Assembly: GCA_964443145.1 (NCBI GenBank)
Contig: CAYUBS010000001.1
Location: 1 to 64,000 of the forward strand
Reading direction: 5' to 3'
DNA from: JAHEFT01 sp964443145
GTDB taxonomy: Bacteria; Pseudomonadota; Gammaproteobacteria; Xanthomonadales; SZUA-36
DNA: 64,000 bases
Shown here: in pieces, positions 44,589-52,408 of the stretch
How positions within the stretch are numbered: position 1 is the first letter of the stretch
Layout: each line of letters starts with the position of its first letter
Made by a program: the position numbers and the translations under genes
Notes under the pieces: generated by a model
Seen by the model: only the letters and a program-made list of their open reading frames with translations
Told to the model about the DNA's origin: nothing
The model's database searches: none

Positions 44589-45628
44589 AATCACACTACT
44601 TTTTCTCCTCCGTCACCCGCTGTTCCAACCTTTCGACGGTTCCATTCAAAACCGTCAAGCTAGACCGGTCAGCATGGGCGACGGGGGACTTCGTGATCGG
44701 ACGCGCGACCGGTAAACGTAACCGGCTATGGGAGTGCGAGACCAAAACCGGCCGAATGGCAGACCTGGTCCGGGGCGACCTGCTTGTCGGTGCGCTGGGC
44801 GAGCGCGCCGCAACTCTGGAAGGCGTTGGCGACTGGCGCAAAACCACCGCAAACCGGGAGCTTGACGCACTGACCAGTGCCGGGTTGCTGGGGCGCGCCA
44901 CATCGATTTCGCCCATGCTGCCTGACCTGATGCGGCTTGAGTACCTGGGGCATGCCACGCGCAGGGGGAAAAAACTTGGAATGAAGGATTTCGTGGTCCC
45001 GGCGCAGCCGCGCAGGCTCGATATTCCGGTGATCCTGCTGATCGGAACTTCGATGTCAGCAGGCAAGACCAGCGCTGGCCAGGTCATTATCCGGGCCCTG
45101 AGTTACCTGGGCCTGGATGTAGTCGGCGCCAAGCTCACCGGTGCAGCCCGCTACCGGGATATCCTGAAATTTCGAGACGCCGGGGCGCGCGAGGTCTTCG
45201 ATTTTGTCGACGCTGGCCTGCCCTCCACCGTTTGCCCGGAGCCGGTATTCAAACAGGCCCTTGAGTTGATGCTCTCCAGGATTGCCGCCACTGATGCCCA
45301 GGTGCTGGTTGCCGAAGCCGGCGCATCACCGCTGGAGCCCTACAATGGCGGGGCCGTGGTCGAATACCTGCGTGACCTCACGAAATTTACCGTGCTGTGT
45401 GCATCGGATCCCTACTCGGTCCTGGGCGTGCAAACGGCGTATGGCGACCGCATGCAAGCCGACCTGGTGACGGGACCCGCCGCAAATACCACCGCAGCGG
45501 TGAAGCTGGTCAAGGAACTTTCCGGGCACAAGGCGCTGAATCTGGTGGACCGAAATAACTATCCTGAACTGGCGTCGTTGCTGACCGAGGCATTGCAATT
45601 ACGACCGCCCGCTAAAAAACGCGCATAA
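44585..45628 (+). CDS. DUF1611-family P-loop protein
   Basis: 347 residues. An N-terminal domain of about 140 residues is followed by a P-loop NTPase-like domain with ILLIGTSMSAGKTSAG, VVGAKLTGAARYRDI and VLVAEAGASPLEPYNGGA. This matches the DUF1611 family, some members of which have been named DgcN, an N-acetyltransferase in a D-glutamate pathway. That function is not established here. The start overlaps the M20 peptidase stop (ATGA), which suggests a joint pathway on an N-acyl or gamma-linked amino acid. Confidence 0.75.
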   Translation: MKSHYFFSSVTRCSNLSTVPFKTVKLDRSAWATGDFVIGRATGKRNRLWECETKTGRMADLVRGDLLVGALGERAATLEGVGDWRKTTANRELDALTSAGLLGRATSISPMLPDLMRLEYLGHATRRGKKLGMKDFVVPAQPRRLDIPVILLIGTSMSAGKTSAGQVIIRALSYLGLDVVGAKLTGAARYRDILKFRDAGAREVFDFVDAGLPSTVCPEPVFKQALELMLSRIAATDAQVLVAEAGASPLEPYNGGAVVEYLRDLTKFTVLCASDPYSVLGVQTAYGDRMQADLVTGPAANTTAAVKLVKELSGHKALNLVDRNNYPELASLLTEALQLRPPAKKRA

Positions 45629-45793
45629 ACAGGGCACTTGAAAATTTTCAGCCCCCATTCCCCACTGACTGGCAAACCTTGTTAATCGGTTGATTTAGGA
45701 CATTTTTGTTACCCATGCTTATCAAGCCACCAGTGGTTTGTGGTAAAGTTCGCGCGATTTAAGAAAAATGCAAATTTTGGGAGTGCAAAATAA

Positions 45794-47923
45794 ATGTTCG
45801 GAATAACAATTTATGTCACCACAGCCCTGTCTCTTATGGGCTTGGCAATCGCTTACTTTTACATGAAGAAGGTAATCAATGTGCCGCTGGATATGGACCT
45901 GGATGAAAAGGATTCCAAGCGCCTGAAATTCATCCACGGGGCGATTGCCGATGGCGCCATGGCGTTCCTGCGCCAGGAGTACAAGTTTCTTACCATCTTC
46001 ATGGTCTGTTTTGCTGCGATCATCATCGTTTTGATCGACGATTCACATACGCCTGATATCCGGGAAGGTATCTACACCGCCATTGCCTTCCTGTTTGGCG
46101 GAGCCATCTCCATTGCCTCCGGCTACATTGGCATGAAGGTCGCGACCCAGGGCAACGCACGGACAACAGTTTCAGCCAAGAAAGACATCTCACACGCATT
46201 CGATGTCGCCATTAATTCGGGCGCAGTGATGGGCTTTGCCCTGGTCGGTCTGGCCACACTCGGAATGGTCATTATTTACGTGGTCATGAAATTTCTGCTG
46301 GCAGATCTTGGTCCTGAAAACAACCACATCCTGATGGAAGTCATCGCTGGCTTTGGTCTCGGCGGGTCTACCATTGCACTGTTTGCCCGTGTGGGCGGCG
46401 GAATTTTCACCAAGGCTGCAGATGTTGGCGCCGACCTGGTGGGCAAGGTAGAAAAGGGCATTCCCGAAGATGACCCCCGCAACCCAGCCGTCATCGCAGA
46501 CAACGTTGGCGACAATGTTGGCGACGTGGCGGGTATGGGCGCCGATTTGTTCGGTTCCTGCGCCGAGAGCACCTGTGCGGCCATGGTTATTTCAGCCATC
46601 GCTTTCGCCGGTAACCCGGATGCCCTGCTGTACCCGATCCTGATCAGTGCACTGGGTATTCCTGTCAGCCTGCTCACAAAACTGCTGGTCGGTGTCAAGA
46701 CGGAAGACGATGTGGCTCCTGCCCTGATGAAGTTGTTGATCATCTCCAGCGTGTTGATGGCCATTGTCATATTTTTCGCCACCAAGATGCTCATTCCGGC
46801 TACATTCGAGCTGGGTGGCGCAACCTATACTTCGATGGGCATTTACTTTTGCTTCCTGTCCGGCCTGGTTGCCGGTTTGGCGGTAGGGCTGTTGACGGGT
46901 TATTACACGTCGGAAAAATATGGCCCCGTCAGGGAAGTGGCCAAATCCTGTGAGACCGGTGTTGCCACCAACATCATCTACGGTTTGGCGCTTGGATATA
47001 AGAGTACGGTTCTGCCCTACCTGTGTATTGCAGCCAGTATTTTTGTCTCCTGGGGACTAGGGGGCATGTATGGCGTTGCCATCGCATCCCTGGGCATGCT
47101 CGGCACGCTGGTCATTGCCTTGACCATCGATGCCTACGGCCCGGTTGCAGACAATGCCGGCGGTATCGCGGAAATGGTCGGGCTGGATAAAGAAGTCCGT
47201 CGCCGCACAGATATTCTCGATTCCGCAGGTAATACCACTGCTGCCATAGGCAAGGGCTTCGCCATCGGCGCCGCCATACTGACTTCGCTGGCACTGTTCG
47301 CCGCATTCATCACGGCTTCTGAGAAGTTGCTGGGCGAGCCGGTCTCCTTGAGCTTGCTCGATCCGGTCGTGTTCACCAGCGTGTTTATTGGAGCTGTGCT
47401 GCCCTTCCTGTTTACCGCAATGACCATGAAATCAGTGGGTAAAGCGGCTTTCGCCATGATCGAGGAAGTCCGCCATCAGTTCAAAACCATTCCTGGCATC
47501 ATGGAAGGTACCGGTGAACCTGATTATGCGCGGTGCGTCGCAATCTCAACCAATGCTGCCCTGCGCGAAATGATTGCACCGGGTATCCTGATCATGGGAA
47601 CGCCAATCATGGCCGGATACCTTTTCGGTGTTTCTTCGGTTGCCGGTGTGCTGGTTGGCTCACTGGTCACAGGCGGCGTACTCGCCATCGCCTCGTCCAA
47701 CAGCGGCGGTGCCTGGGACAATGCCAAGAAGTACATCGAAGCAGGTAACCTCGGTGGCAAGGGCTCTGAAGTACACAAAGCTGCAGTCGTCGGCGATACC
47801 GTCGGTGACCCGCTGAAAGATACTTCAGGTCCTTCCCTGAATATCCTGATCAAGCTGTCTGCCATTCTGAGCCTGGTGTTTGCACCGTTCTTCGTTCAGT
47901 ACGGCGGTATTTTGATGGGTTAA
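45794..47923 (+). CDS. hppA: membrane pyrophosphatase, K+-dependent, probably H+-pumping
   Basis: Hydrolyses PPi and pumps ions across the inner membrane. 709 residues with about 16 membrane helices. The PPi site has DVGADLVGKVE (about 210-220) and the acidic loops DNVGDNVGD. At GNTTAAIGKGF (Ala483) it has the Ala signature of K+-dependent enzymes rather than the Lys of K+-independent ones. GMGADLFGSCAES resembles plant H+-PPases; the Glu of Na+-pumps one turn earlier (LFES) is replaced by Gly254. GGGAG-type site ten bases before the ATG. The 165-base leader has two small palindromes (for example TGAAAATTTTCA at 45639) of unknown meaning. Confidence 0.95.
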   Translation: MFGITIYVTTALSLMGLAIAYFYMKKVINVPLDMDLDEKDSKRLKFIHGAIADGAMAFLRQEYKFLTIFMVCFAAIIIVLIDDSHTPDIREGIYTAIAFLFGGAISIASGYIGMKVATQGNARTTVSAKKDISHAFDVAINSGAVMGFALVGLATLGMVIIYVVMKFLLADLGPENNHILMEVIAGFGLGGSTIALFARVGGGIFTKAADVGADLVGKVEKGIPEDDPRNPAVIADNVGDNVGDVAGMGADLFGSCAESTCAAMVISAIAFAGNPDALLYPILISALGIPVSLLTKLLVGVKTEDDVAPALMKLLIISSVLMAIVIFFATKMLIPATFELGGATYTSMGIYFCFLSGLVAGLAVGLLTGYYTSEKYGPVREVAKSCETGVATNIIYGLALGYKSTVLPYLCIAASIFVSWGLGGMYGVAIASLGMLGTLVIALTIDAYGPVADNAGGIAEMVGLDKEVRRRTDILDSAGNTTAAIGKGFAIGAAILTSLALFAAFITASEKLLGEPVSLSLLDPVVFTSVFIGAVLPFLFTAMTMKSVGKAAFAMIEEVRHQFKTIPGIMEGTGEPDYARCVAISTNAALREMIAPGILIMGTPIMAGYLFGVSSVAGVLVGSLVTGGVLAIASSNSGGAWDNAKKYIEAGNLGGKGSEVHKAAVVGDTVGDPLKDTSGPSLNILIKLSAILSLVFAPFFVQYGGILMG

Positions 47924-47947
47924 ACAAAACCCTTTCGACAGATGCAG

Positions 47948-47980
47948 AAAACCCCGCCTGGTGCGGGGTTTTCTTTATTT
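47948..47980. terminator. terminator shared by hppA and pfp
   Basis: AAAACCCCGC CTGGT GCGGGGTTTT (47948-47972), a perfect 10-bp stem, followed by CTTTATTT on the plus strand. The A/T ends make it work in both directions, ending hppA (plus) and pfp (minus, stop at 47999). Confidence 0.88.
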
Positions 47981-47998
47981 ACAATTTAGTTCTTTGGC

Positions 47999-49258
47999 TC
48001 AGACTTCAAAATCCGGCAACTTCTTTTTCGCCAGAACTTTCTTCATTCGAACGTATTTCGGCAAGCCATCAGGCCCGTACGGCGGGTAGTCTTCGCCCTG
48101 GATCAGGGGAGACAGGTAACGGCGCGCAGCCGGCGTGATTCCAAAGCCGTCGGCAGAAATATAACTCTTGGGCAGCATCTTCTCACGATTGGCGACGCGC
48201 CCCAGTGTCGTCTCGCCGATCTCCCAACGGTAGGGGTTGTTAGATAAACGCTTGATGGTGGGCATAACACCGCTCTTGCCTTCGAGGGCCAGTTTCACAG
48301 CGGCTTCGCCTACGGCATAGGCCTGTTCCACATCGGTCCTGGACGCGACATGGCGGGCTGAGCGCTGCAGGTAATCCGATACGGCCCAGTGATACTTGTA
48401 ACCCAGTTTCTCGCGCACCAGGTTGGCCACAACCGGCGCAACGCCGCCCAACTGTGCATGCCCGAAGGCGTCACGGGTACCCGCATCTGCCAGGAACTTG
48501 CCTTTGGTATCGCGCACGCCTTCCGAGACAGCAATGGTGCAGTAGCCGTAATTCTCCACGGCGTACTTCACTTTCTTCAGGAACTCGCGCTGTTTGAATG
48601 GGACTTCCGGGAACAGAATGATATGCGGCGGATCGCCTTCTTCCGTGCCCGCAAGGCCTGCCGCAGCGGCAATCCAGCCGGCATGGCGTCCCATGACTTC
48701 AAGCACAAACACCTTGGTTGAACTCGAGGCCATGGATTCAACATCAAGGCTTGCTTCCAGAATGGAAACGGCTACGTACTTGGCCACAGAGCCAAAGCCG
48801 GGGCAGTTGTCTGTCACCGGCAGGTCGTTGTCGATGGTCTTGGGCACGCCGATGCACTGCACGGGAAAACCCAGTTTCTTTCCGATCTGGGAAACTTTGT
48901 GCGCGGTGTCGGAGGAGTCGCCACCACCGTTATAAAGGAAATAGCCGATATCGTGGGCGCGGAAAACTTCGATCAATCGCTCGTATTCACGCCGGTTTTC
49001 CTCGATGCCTTTCAGCTTGTAACGGCAGGAGCCGAAGCCGCCACCCGGTGTGTGCCTCAGGCCGGCGATCGCTGTCTTGTTTTCCCGGCTAGTGTCGATC
49101 AGCTCCTCGCGCAAAATACCGATAATGCCGTCCTTGCCGGCGTAAACCTTCCCAATTTTGTCCTTGTTCTCGCGTGCGGTTTCGATCACGCCACAGGCAG
49201 TGGCGTTAATGACCGGTGTTACACCACCCGATTGGGCATAGAGGATATTTTTCTTCAT
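47999..49258 (-). CDS. pfp: pyrophosphate-dependent 6-phosphofructokinase
   Basis: Reversibly phosphorylates fructose 6-phosphate using PPi instead of ATP. 419 residues. The phosphoryl-donor loop reads GGGDSSDT (111-118) with Asp114 where ATP enzymes have Gly, and PKTIDND has Lys140 where ATP enzymes have Gly; both are the known PPi signatures. MGRHAGWIAA and YLQRSARHVAS bind the sugar phosphate. No ATP-type phosphofructokinase lies nearby. AAGGGAG precedes the ATG by about 10 bases. Convergent with hppA and divergent from adk. Confidence 0.94.
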   Translation of the reverse strand: MKKNILYAQSGGVTPVINATACGVIETARENKDKIGKVYAGKDGIIGILREELIDTSRENKTAIAGLRHTPGGGFGSCRYKLKGIEENRREYERLIEVFRAHDIGYFLYNGGGDSSDTAHKVSQIGKKLGFPVQCIGVPKTIDNDLPVTDNCPGFGSVAKYVAVSILEASLDVESMASSSTKVFVLEVMGRHAGWIAAAAGLAGTEEGDPPHIILFPEVPFKQREFLKKVKYAVENYGYCTIAVSEGVRDTKGKFLADAGTRDAFGHAQLGGVAPVVANLVREKLGYKYHWAVSDYLQRSARHVASRTDVEQAYAVGEAAVKLALEGKSGVMPTIKRLSNNPYRWEIGETTLGRVANREKMLPKSYISADGFGITPAARRYLSPLIQGEDYPPYGPDGLPKYVRMKKVLAKKKLPDFEV

Positions 49259-49357
49259 TAGTAACGAGCTCCCTTCTGGGCGGTTAAAAGTCGCATTGAC
49301 TTGGAGTTTATGAGCGGTTAGCGTTAGCCACTTATTCTAATTGACGGATAGCCTCTT

Positions 49358-49933
49358 ATGCGAATCGTATTGCTGGGTGCACCAGGTTCAGGAAAAGGAA
49401 CACAAGCTGCACTGCTGGTAGAAGAAGTGGGCTTGCCTCACATATCTACCGGCGAACTGCTGCGTTCGGCTGCCAAGTCCGGTAGTGAACTGGGAACGCA
49501 AGCCAAGGCCGTGATGGATCGTGGTGAACTCGTTTCTGACGACATCATGCTCGGCCTGATCGAAGAACGCCTGTCGCAGCCGGATGCTGAGGCCGGTTTC
49601 ATACTCGACGGCTATCCCCGCAACCTTGCACAGGCACGGGCGCTTGATGTCGTGCTCGAACGGCTCCAGCAGCCGGTGGACGAGGCGCTGCAAATCGACA
49701 TTGACGTTGAGATGGTCATCTCCCGTATCGCCAGGCGTGCCGCAGAAGAGGGTCGCAGCGATGACACCGAAGAAGTCGTTCGGAACCGGATGAAGGTTTA
49801 TTCGGAACAGACCGCACCGGTGGTCGATTACTACGCGCACAAGGGTCTGCTGTCCCGTGTACTGGGCGAAGGGAGCATCGACGAAGTGTTCCAGCGCCTG
49901 AAGGGCGTCCTGCAGATGGGCTCAGCATCCTGA
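49358..49933 (+). CDS. adk: adenylate kinase, short form
   Basis: Balances AMP, ADP and ATP. P-loop GAPGSGKGT (about 7-15), AMP-site ISTGELLRSAAKSG and FILDGYPRN are present. At 191 residues it is the short type: the 30-residue LID insert of the 214-residue E. coli enzyme is replaced by a short stretch, RRAAEEGRSDDTEEVVRNRM, with no zinc cysteines. This type is usual in Xanthomonadales and actinobacteria. Divergent from pfp over a 99-base gap. Confidence 0.96.
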   Translation: MRIVLLGAPGSGKGTQAALLVEEVGLPHISTGELLRSAAKSGSELGTQAKAVMDRGELVSDDIMLGLIEERLSQPDAEAGFILDGYPRNLAQARALDVVLERLQQPVDEALQIDIDVEMVISRIARRAAEEGRSDDTEEVVRNRMKVYSEQTAPVVDYYAHKGLLSRVLGEGSIDEVFQRLKGVLQMGSAS

Positions 49934-49946
49934 CGGAACCGCCTGT

Positions 49947-50456
49947 GTGCACGAGGGTCCCGTGACGGGCCAATTAGCATTGAAAATACTGGACATGCTG
50001 CGCCTGCGGTCCGGCCCCCAGGATATGCCGTCCGGCTGGACATTGGCGATAGCAATGTCTTTGGCCTACATCGCCCAGGGCTTTATTGCCGATCATATAC
50101 TCGGCGATACCGATGGCGCCCCGCGCACTTTATTGGCAGTGGGTGTGCAGTTTGCGATCATTGCCTTTCTTTTGAATTTCCGCAGCTACACGTCGCGTTT
50201 ACCACAAACGCTGATCGCGTTGGCAGGAACGGGCTTCATATTCGGCTTGCTTTCACTCGCTATCCTTACCCGTGTCGATCCCAGCAAATCACAACCGGAT
50301 CTTGCGCTGATCTATCTCGGACTGTTTGGCTGGAGCCTGGTGGTCGATGCACATATTTATCGGCAAGCCCTGTCCACCAAGATGGGCTTTGGGGTACTCT
50401 TGGCCGTATTGATTTTCGGAGCGAACTTCATGCTTCTGAAAGCCGTTTTTGGATAG
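49947..50456 (+). CDS. integral membrane protein of unknown function
   Basis: Not recognised. 169 residues with four to five hydrophobic helices (about 30-48, 61-76, 85-107, 122-140, 145-165), short polar loops, no signal peptide cleavage site and no recognisable motif. The start is uncertain: GTG at 49947 has GGAA eight bases upstream, a second GTG at 49962 has GAGGG four bases upstream. It lies 13 bases after adk and its stop is 7 bases before the mpl ATG, so it is probably cotranscribed with both. Confidence 0.75.
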   Translation: MHEGPVTGQLALKILDMLRLRSGPQDMPSGWTLAIAMSLAYIAQGFIADHILGDTDGAPRTLLAVGVQFAIIAFLLNFRSYTSRLPQTLIALAGTGFIFGLLSLAILTRVDPSKSQPDLALIYLGLFGWSLVVDAHIYRQALSTKMGFGVLLAVLIFGANFMLLKAVFG

Positions 50457-50463
50457 GAACGAT

Positions 50464-51831
50464 ATGCATATTCACATTCTGGGTGCCTGCGGCACGTTCA
50501 TGGGCGGCGTGGCGCTACTCGCCAAGCGCGCCGGACATCGCGTATCGGGTTCAGATCAGCATACTTACCCACCAATGAGCACGCAGCTGGAAGCCGAAGG
50601 GATTGAATTGTTCGAGGGCTACTCGCCGGAACACCTTGACCCGGAGCCCGACCTGGTCATTATTGGAAACGCTCTCAGCCGTGGCAACCCGGCCGTGGAA
50701 TACGTCCTCAACCAGGGCATCAACTACACTTCCGGCCCACGCTGGCTGGGTGAGAACTACCTGCGAGGAAAATCAGTTATCGCAGTGGCCGGCACACACG
50801 GCAAGACCACGACGGCGAGCATGGTGGCCTGGATCCTGGAGGCAGCAGGAGAGAAGCCCGGCTTCCTGATCGGGGGCGTGCCGGAAAATTTTGGCCACTC
50901 GGCCCGCGACGGAGAACGTTACTTCGTGGTTGAGGCGGACGAATACGACACGGCTTTTTTCGACAAACGAGCGAAGTTTGTCCACTACCGTCCCGACATC
51001 GCTGTCCTCAATAACCTCGAATTTGATCACGCGGATATCTATGAGGATCTGAAAGCCATTCAAACCCAGTTCCACCATCTGGTAAGGACCATTCCCGGTG
51101 ATGGCACGATTGTCAGCAACGGGCGTGATGCCAAGCTGGAGTCCGTGCTCGACCGTGGCTGCTGGAGCCGCTTGCAGCGTTTCTCGCTGGAAGAAGGAGC
51201 TGACTGGCAGGTCGAGTTACTCAAGCCGGACGGCAGCGAACTGGCCTTCCACTTCGAAGAGCAACCGGTGGGACAACTGTCCTGGCCGCACTTTGGGCGG
51301 CACAACGCAATGAACGCCTGCGCTGCCGTCGTCGCAGCGGTAGCCGCTGGCGTCAGCCCGCGGTTTGCCATAGATTCGCTAGCCTCGTTCAAGGGCGTCA
51401 AACGAAGAATGGAGCTGATCACGGAGACCGATGACATCCGTGTTTATGACGATTTTGCACACCATCCAACCGCCATCCGACTGACGCTGGAAGGTCTGCG
51501 CCGGAACGTGGGCAATGCGCGTGTGCTGGTGGCCCTGGAGCCACGCAGCAACACCATGCGGGCGGGCGTACATATAGCGGAGCTCGGACCGGCACTGATG
51601 CCGGCCGACCGGGTCTGGCTTATGGCCGGTGGAGGAATCGACTGGGACCCGCAAGAGGCCCTGGCGCCGCTGGAAGGGCGCGGCCGTGTCGTCACACGCA
51701 GCGAGGATATGCTCGCACAGCTGCTGGACGCGGTGCAGCCGGGTGATCACGTCATCTTCATGAGCAATGGCGGTTTCGATTCAGCACCCGCGCGTTTTAG
51801 CCGCTCGATCAAAGACCATGAGCACCGTTGA
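50464..51831 (+). CDS. mpl: UDP-MurNAc:L-Ala-gamma-D-Glu-meso-DAP ligase Mpl
   Basis: Reuses the cell-wall tripeptide by joining it to UDP-MurNAc. Mur-ligase architecture: HIHILGACGTFMGGVALLA, P-loop VAGTHGKTTTASM, VVEADEYDTAFFDKR, NNLEFDHADIY and YDDFAHHPTAI. 455 residues (E. coli 457). The ATG at 50464 follows AGGA; a TTG 15 bases upstream is in frame but poorer. The stop overlaps the next gene by 14 bases. Confidence 0.96.
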   Translation: MHIHILGACGTFMGGVALLAKRAGHRVSGSDQHTYPPMSTQLEAEGIELFEGYSPEHLDPEPDLVIIGNALSRGNPAVEYVLNQGINYTSGPRWLGENYLRGKSVIAVAGTHGKTTTASMVAWILEAAGEKPGFLIGGVPENFGHSARDGERYFVVEADEYDTAFFDKRAKFVHYRPDIAVLNNLEFDHADIYEDLKAIQTQFHHLVRTIPGDGTIVSNGRDAKLESVLDRGCWSRLQRFSLEEGADWQVELLKPDGSELAFHFEEQPVGQLSWPHFGRHNAMNACAAVVAAVAAGVSPRFAIDSLASFKGVKRRMELITETDDIRVYDDFAHHPTAIRLTLEGLRRNVGNARVLVALEPRSNTMRAGVHIAELGPALMPADRVWLMAGGGIDWDPQEALAPLEGRGRVVTRSEDMLAQLLDAVQPGDHVIFMSNGGFDSAPARFSRSIKDHEHR

Positions 51832-52408
51832 AATTCCGCTATTTCCACTGCGCACCGTGTTGTTTCCCGGGGGATTCCTTCCGCTGCGTATTTTTGAACA
51901 GCGTTATCTCACCATGGTTCGGGACTGCGCGCGCAGCGATACCGGTTTCGGCGTTTGCCTGATCCGCGAAGGAGAAGAAGCCGTTTCACCGGTCAAGACC
52001 ACCCAGATCGGGACACACGCACATATTGTTGACTGGTATACGCTGGAAGATGGACTGCTGGGTGTGTCTGCTACCGGCACGATACGATTCATCACGGAAA
52101 ACACGTGGCAGGAAGATGGCGGCCTGTTCAGGGCCGAAGTTCGGGTGCTGCCCGAACCGCCGGCCAGCCTTGTACCCGAAGCCTACTCGGTGTTGAGCGA
52201 AGTGCTGGGCCGGTTCATGGAGAAAGTGGCACACCAGTACCCGGACTATACGCCAGACCACCTTCAGGATGCGGTCTGGGTAGGTTACCGCTTATCTGAA
52301 CTCCTGCCACTGAGCGGGATCGAGAAGCAGCATTTACTCGAACTCACCGATCCTCTGGAGCGGCTGCAGAGTCTGGTGGAAATACTGCCGCGATTTCAGT
52401 CGGCCTGA
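51818..52408 (+). CDS. LON-substrate-binding-domain (LonN-type) protein
   Basis: 196 residues, consisting only of the N-terminal domain of Lon protease without ATPase or protease parts. Signature IPLFPLRTVLFPGGFLPLRI opens the protein and EQRYLTMVRDC follows. The family has no firm biochemical role. The start ATG at 51818 lies within the mpl end and gives this canonical N-terminus. The last 13 bases overlap the convergent DedA-fusion gene. Confidence 0.88.
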   Translation: MSTVEIPLFPLRTVLFPGGFLPLRIFEQRYLTMVRDCARSDTGFGVCLIREGEEAVSPVKTTQIGTHAHIVDWYTLEDGLLGVSATGTIRFITENTWQEDGGLFRAEVRVLPEPPASLVPEAYSVLSEVLGRFMEKVAHQYPDYTPDHLQDAVWVGYRLSELLPLSGIEKQHLLELTDPLERLQSLVEILPRFQSA

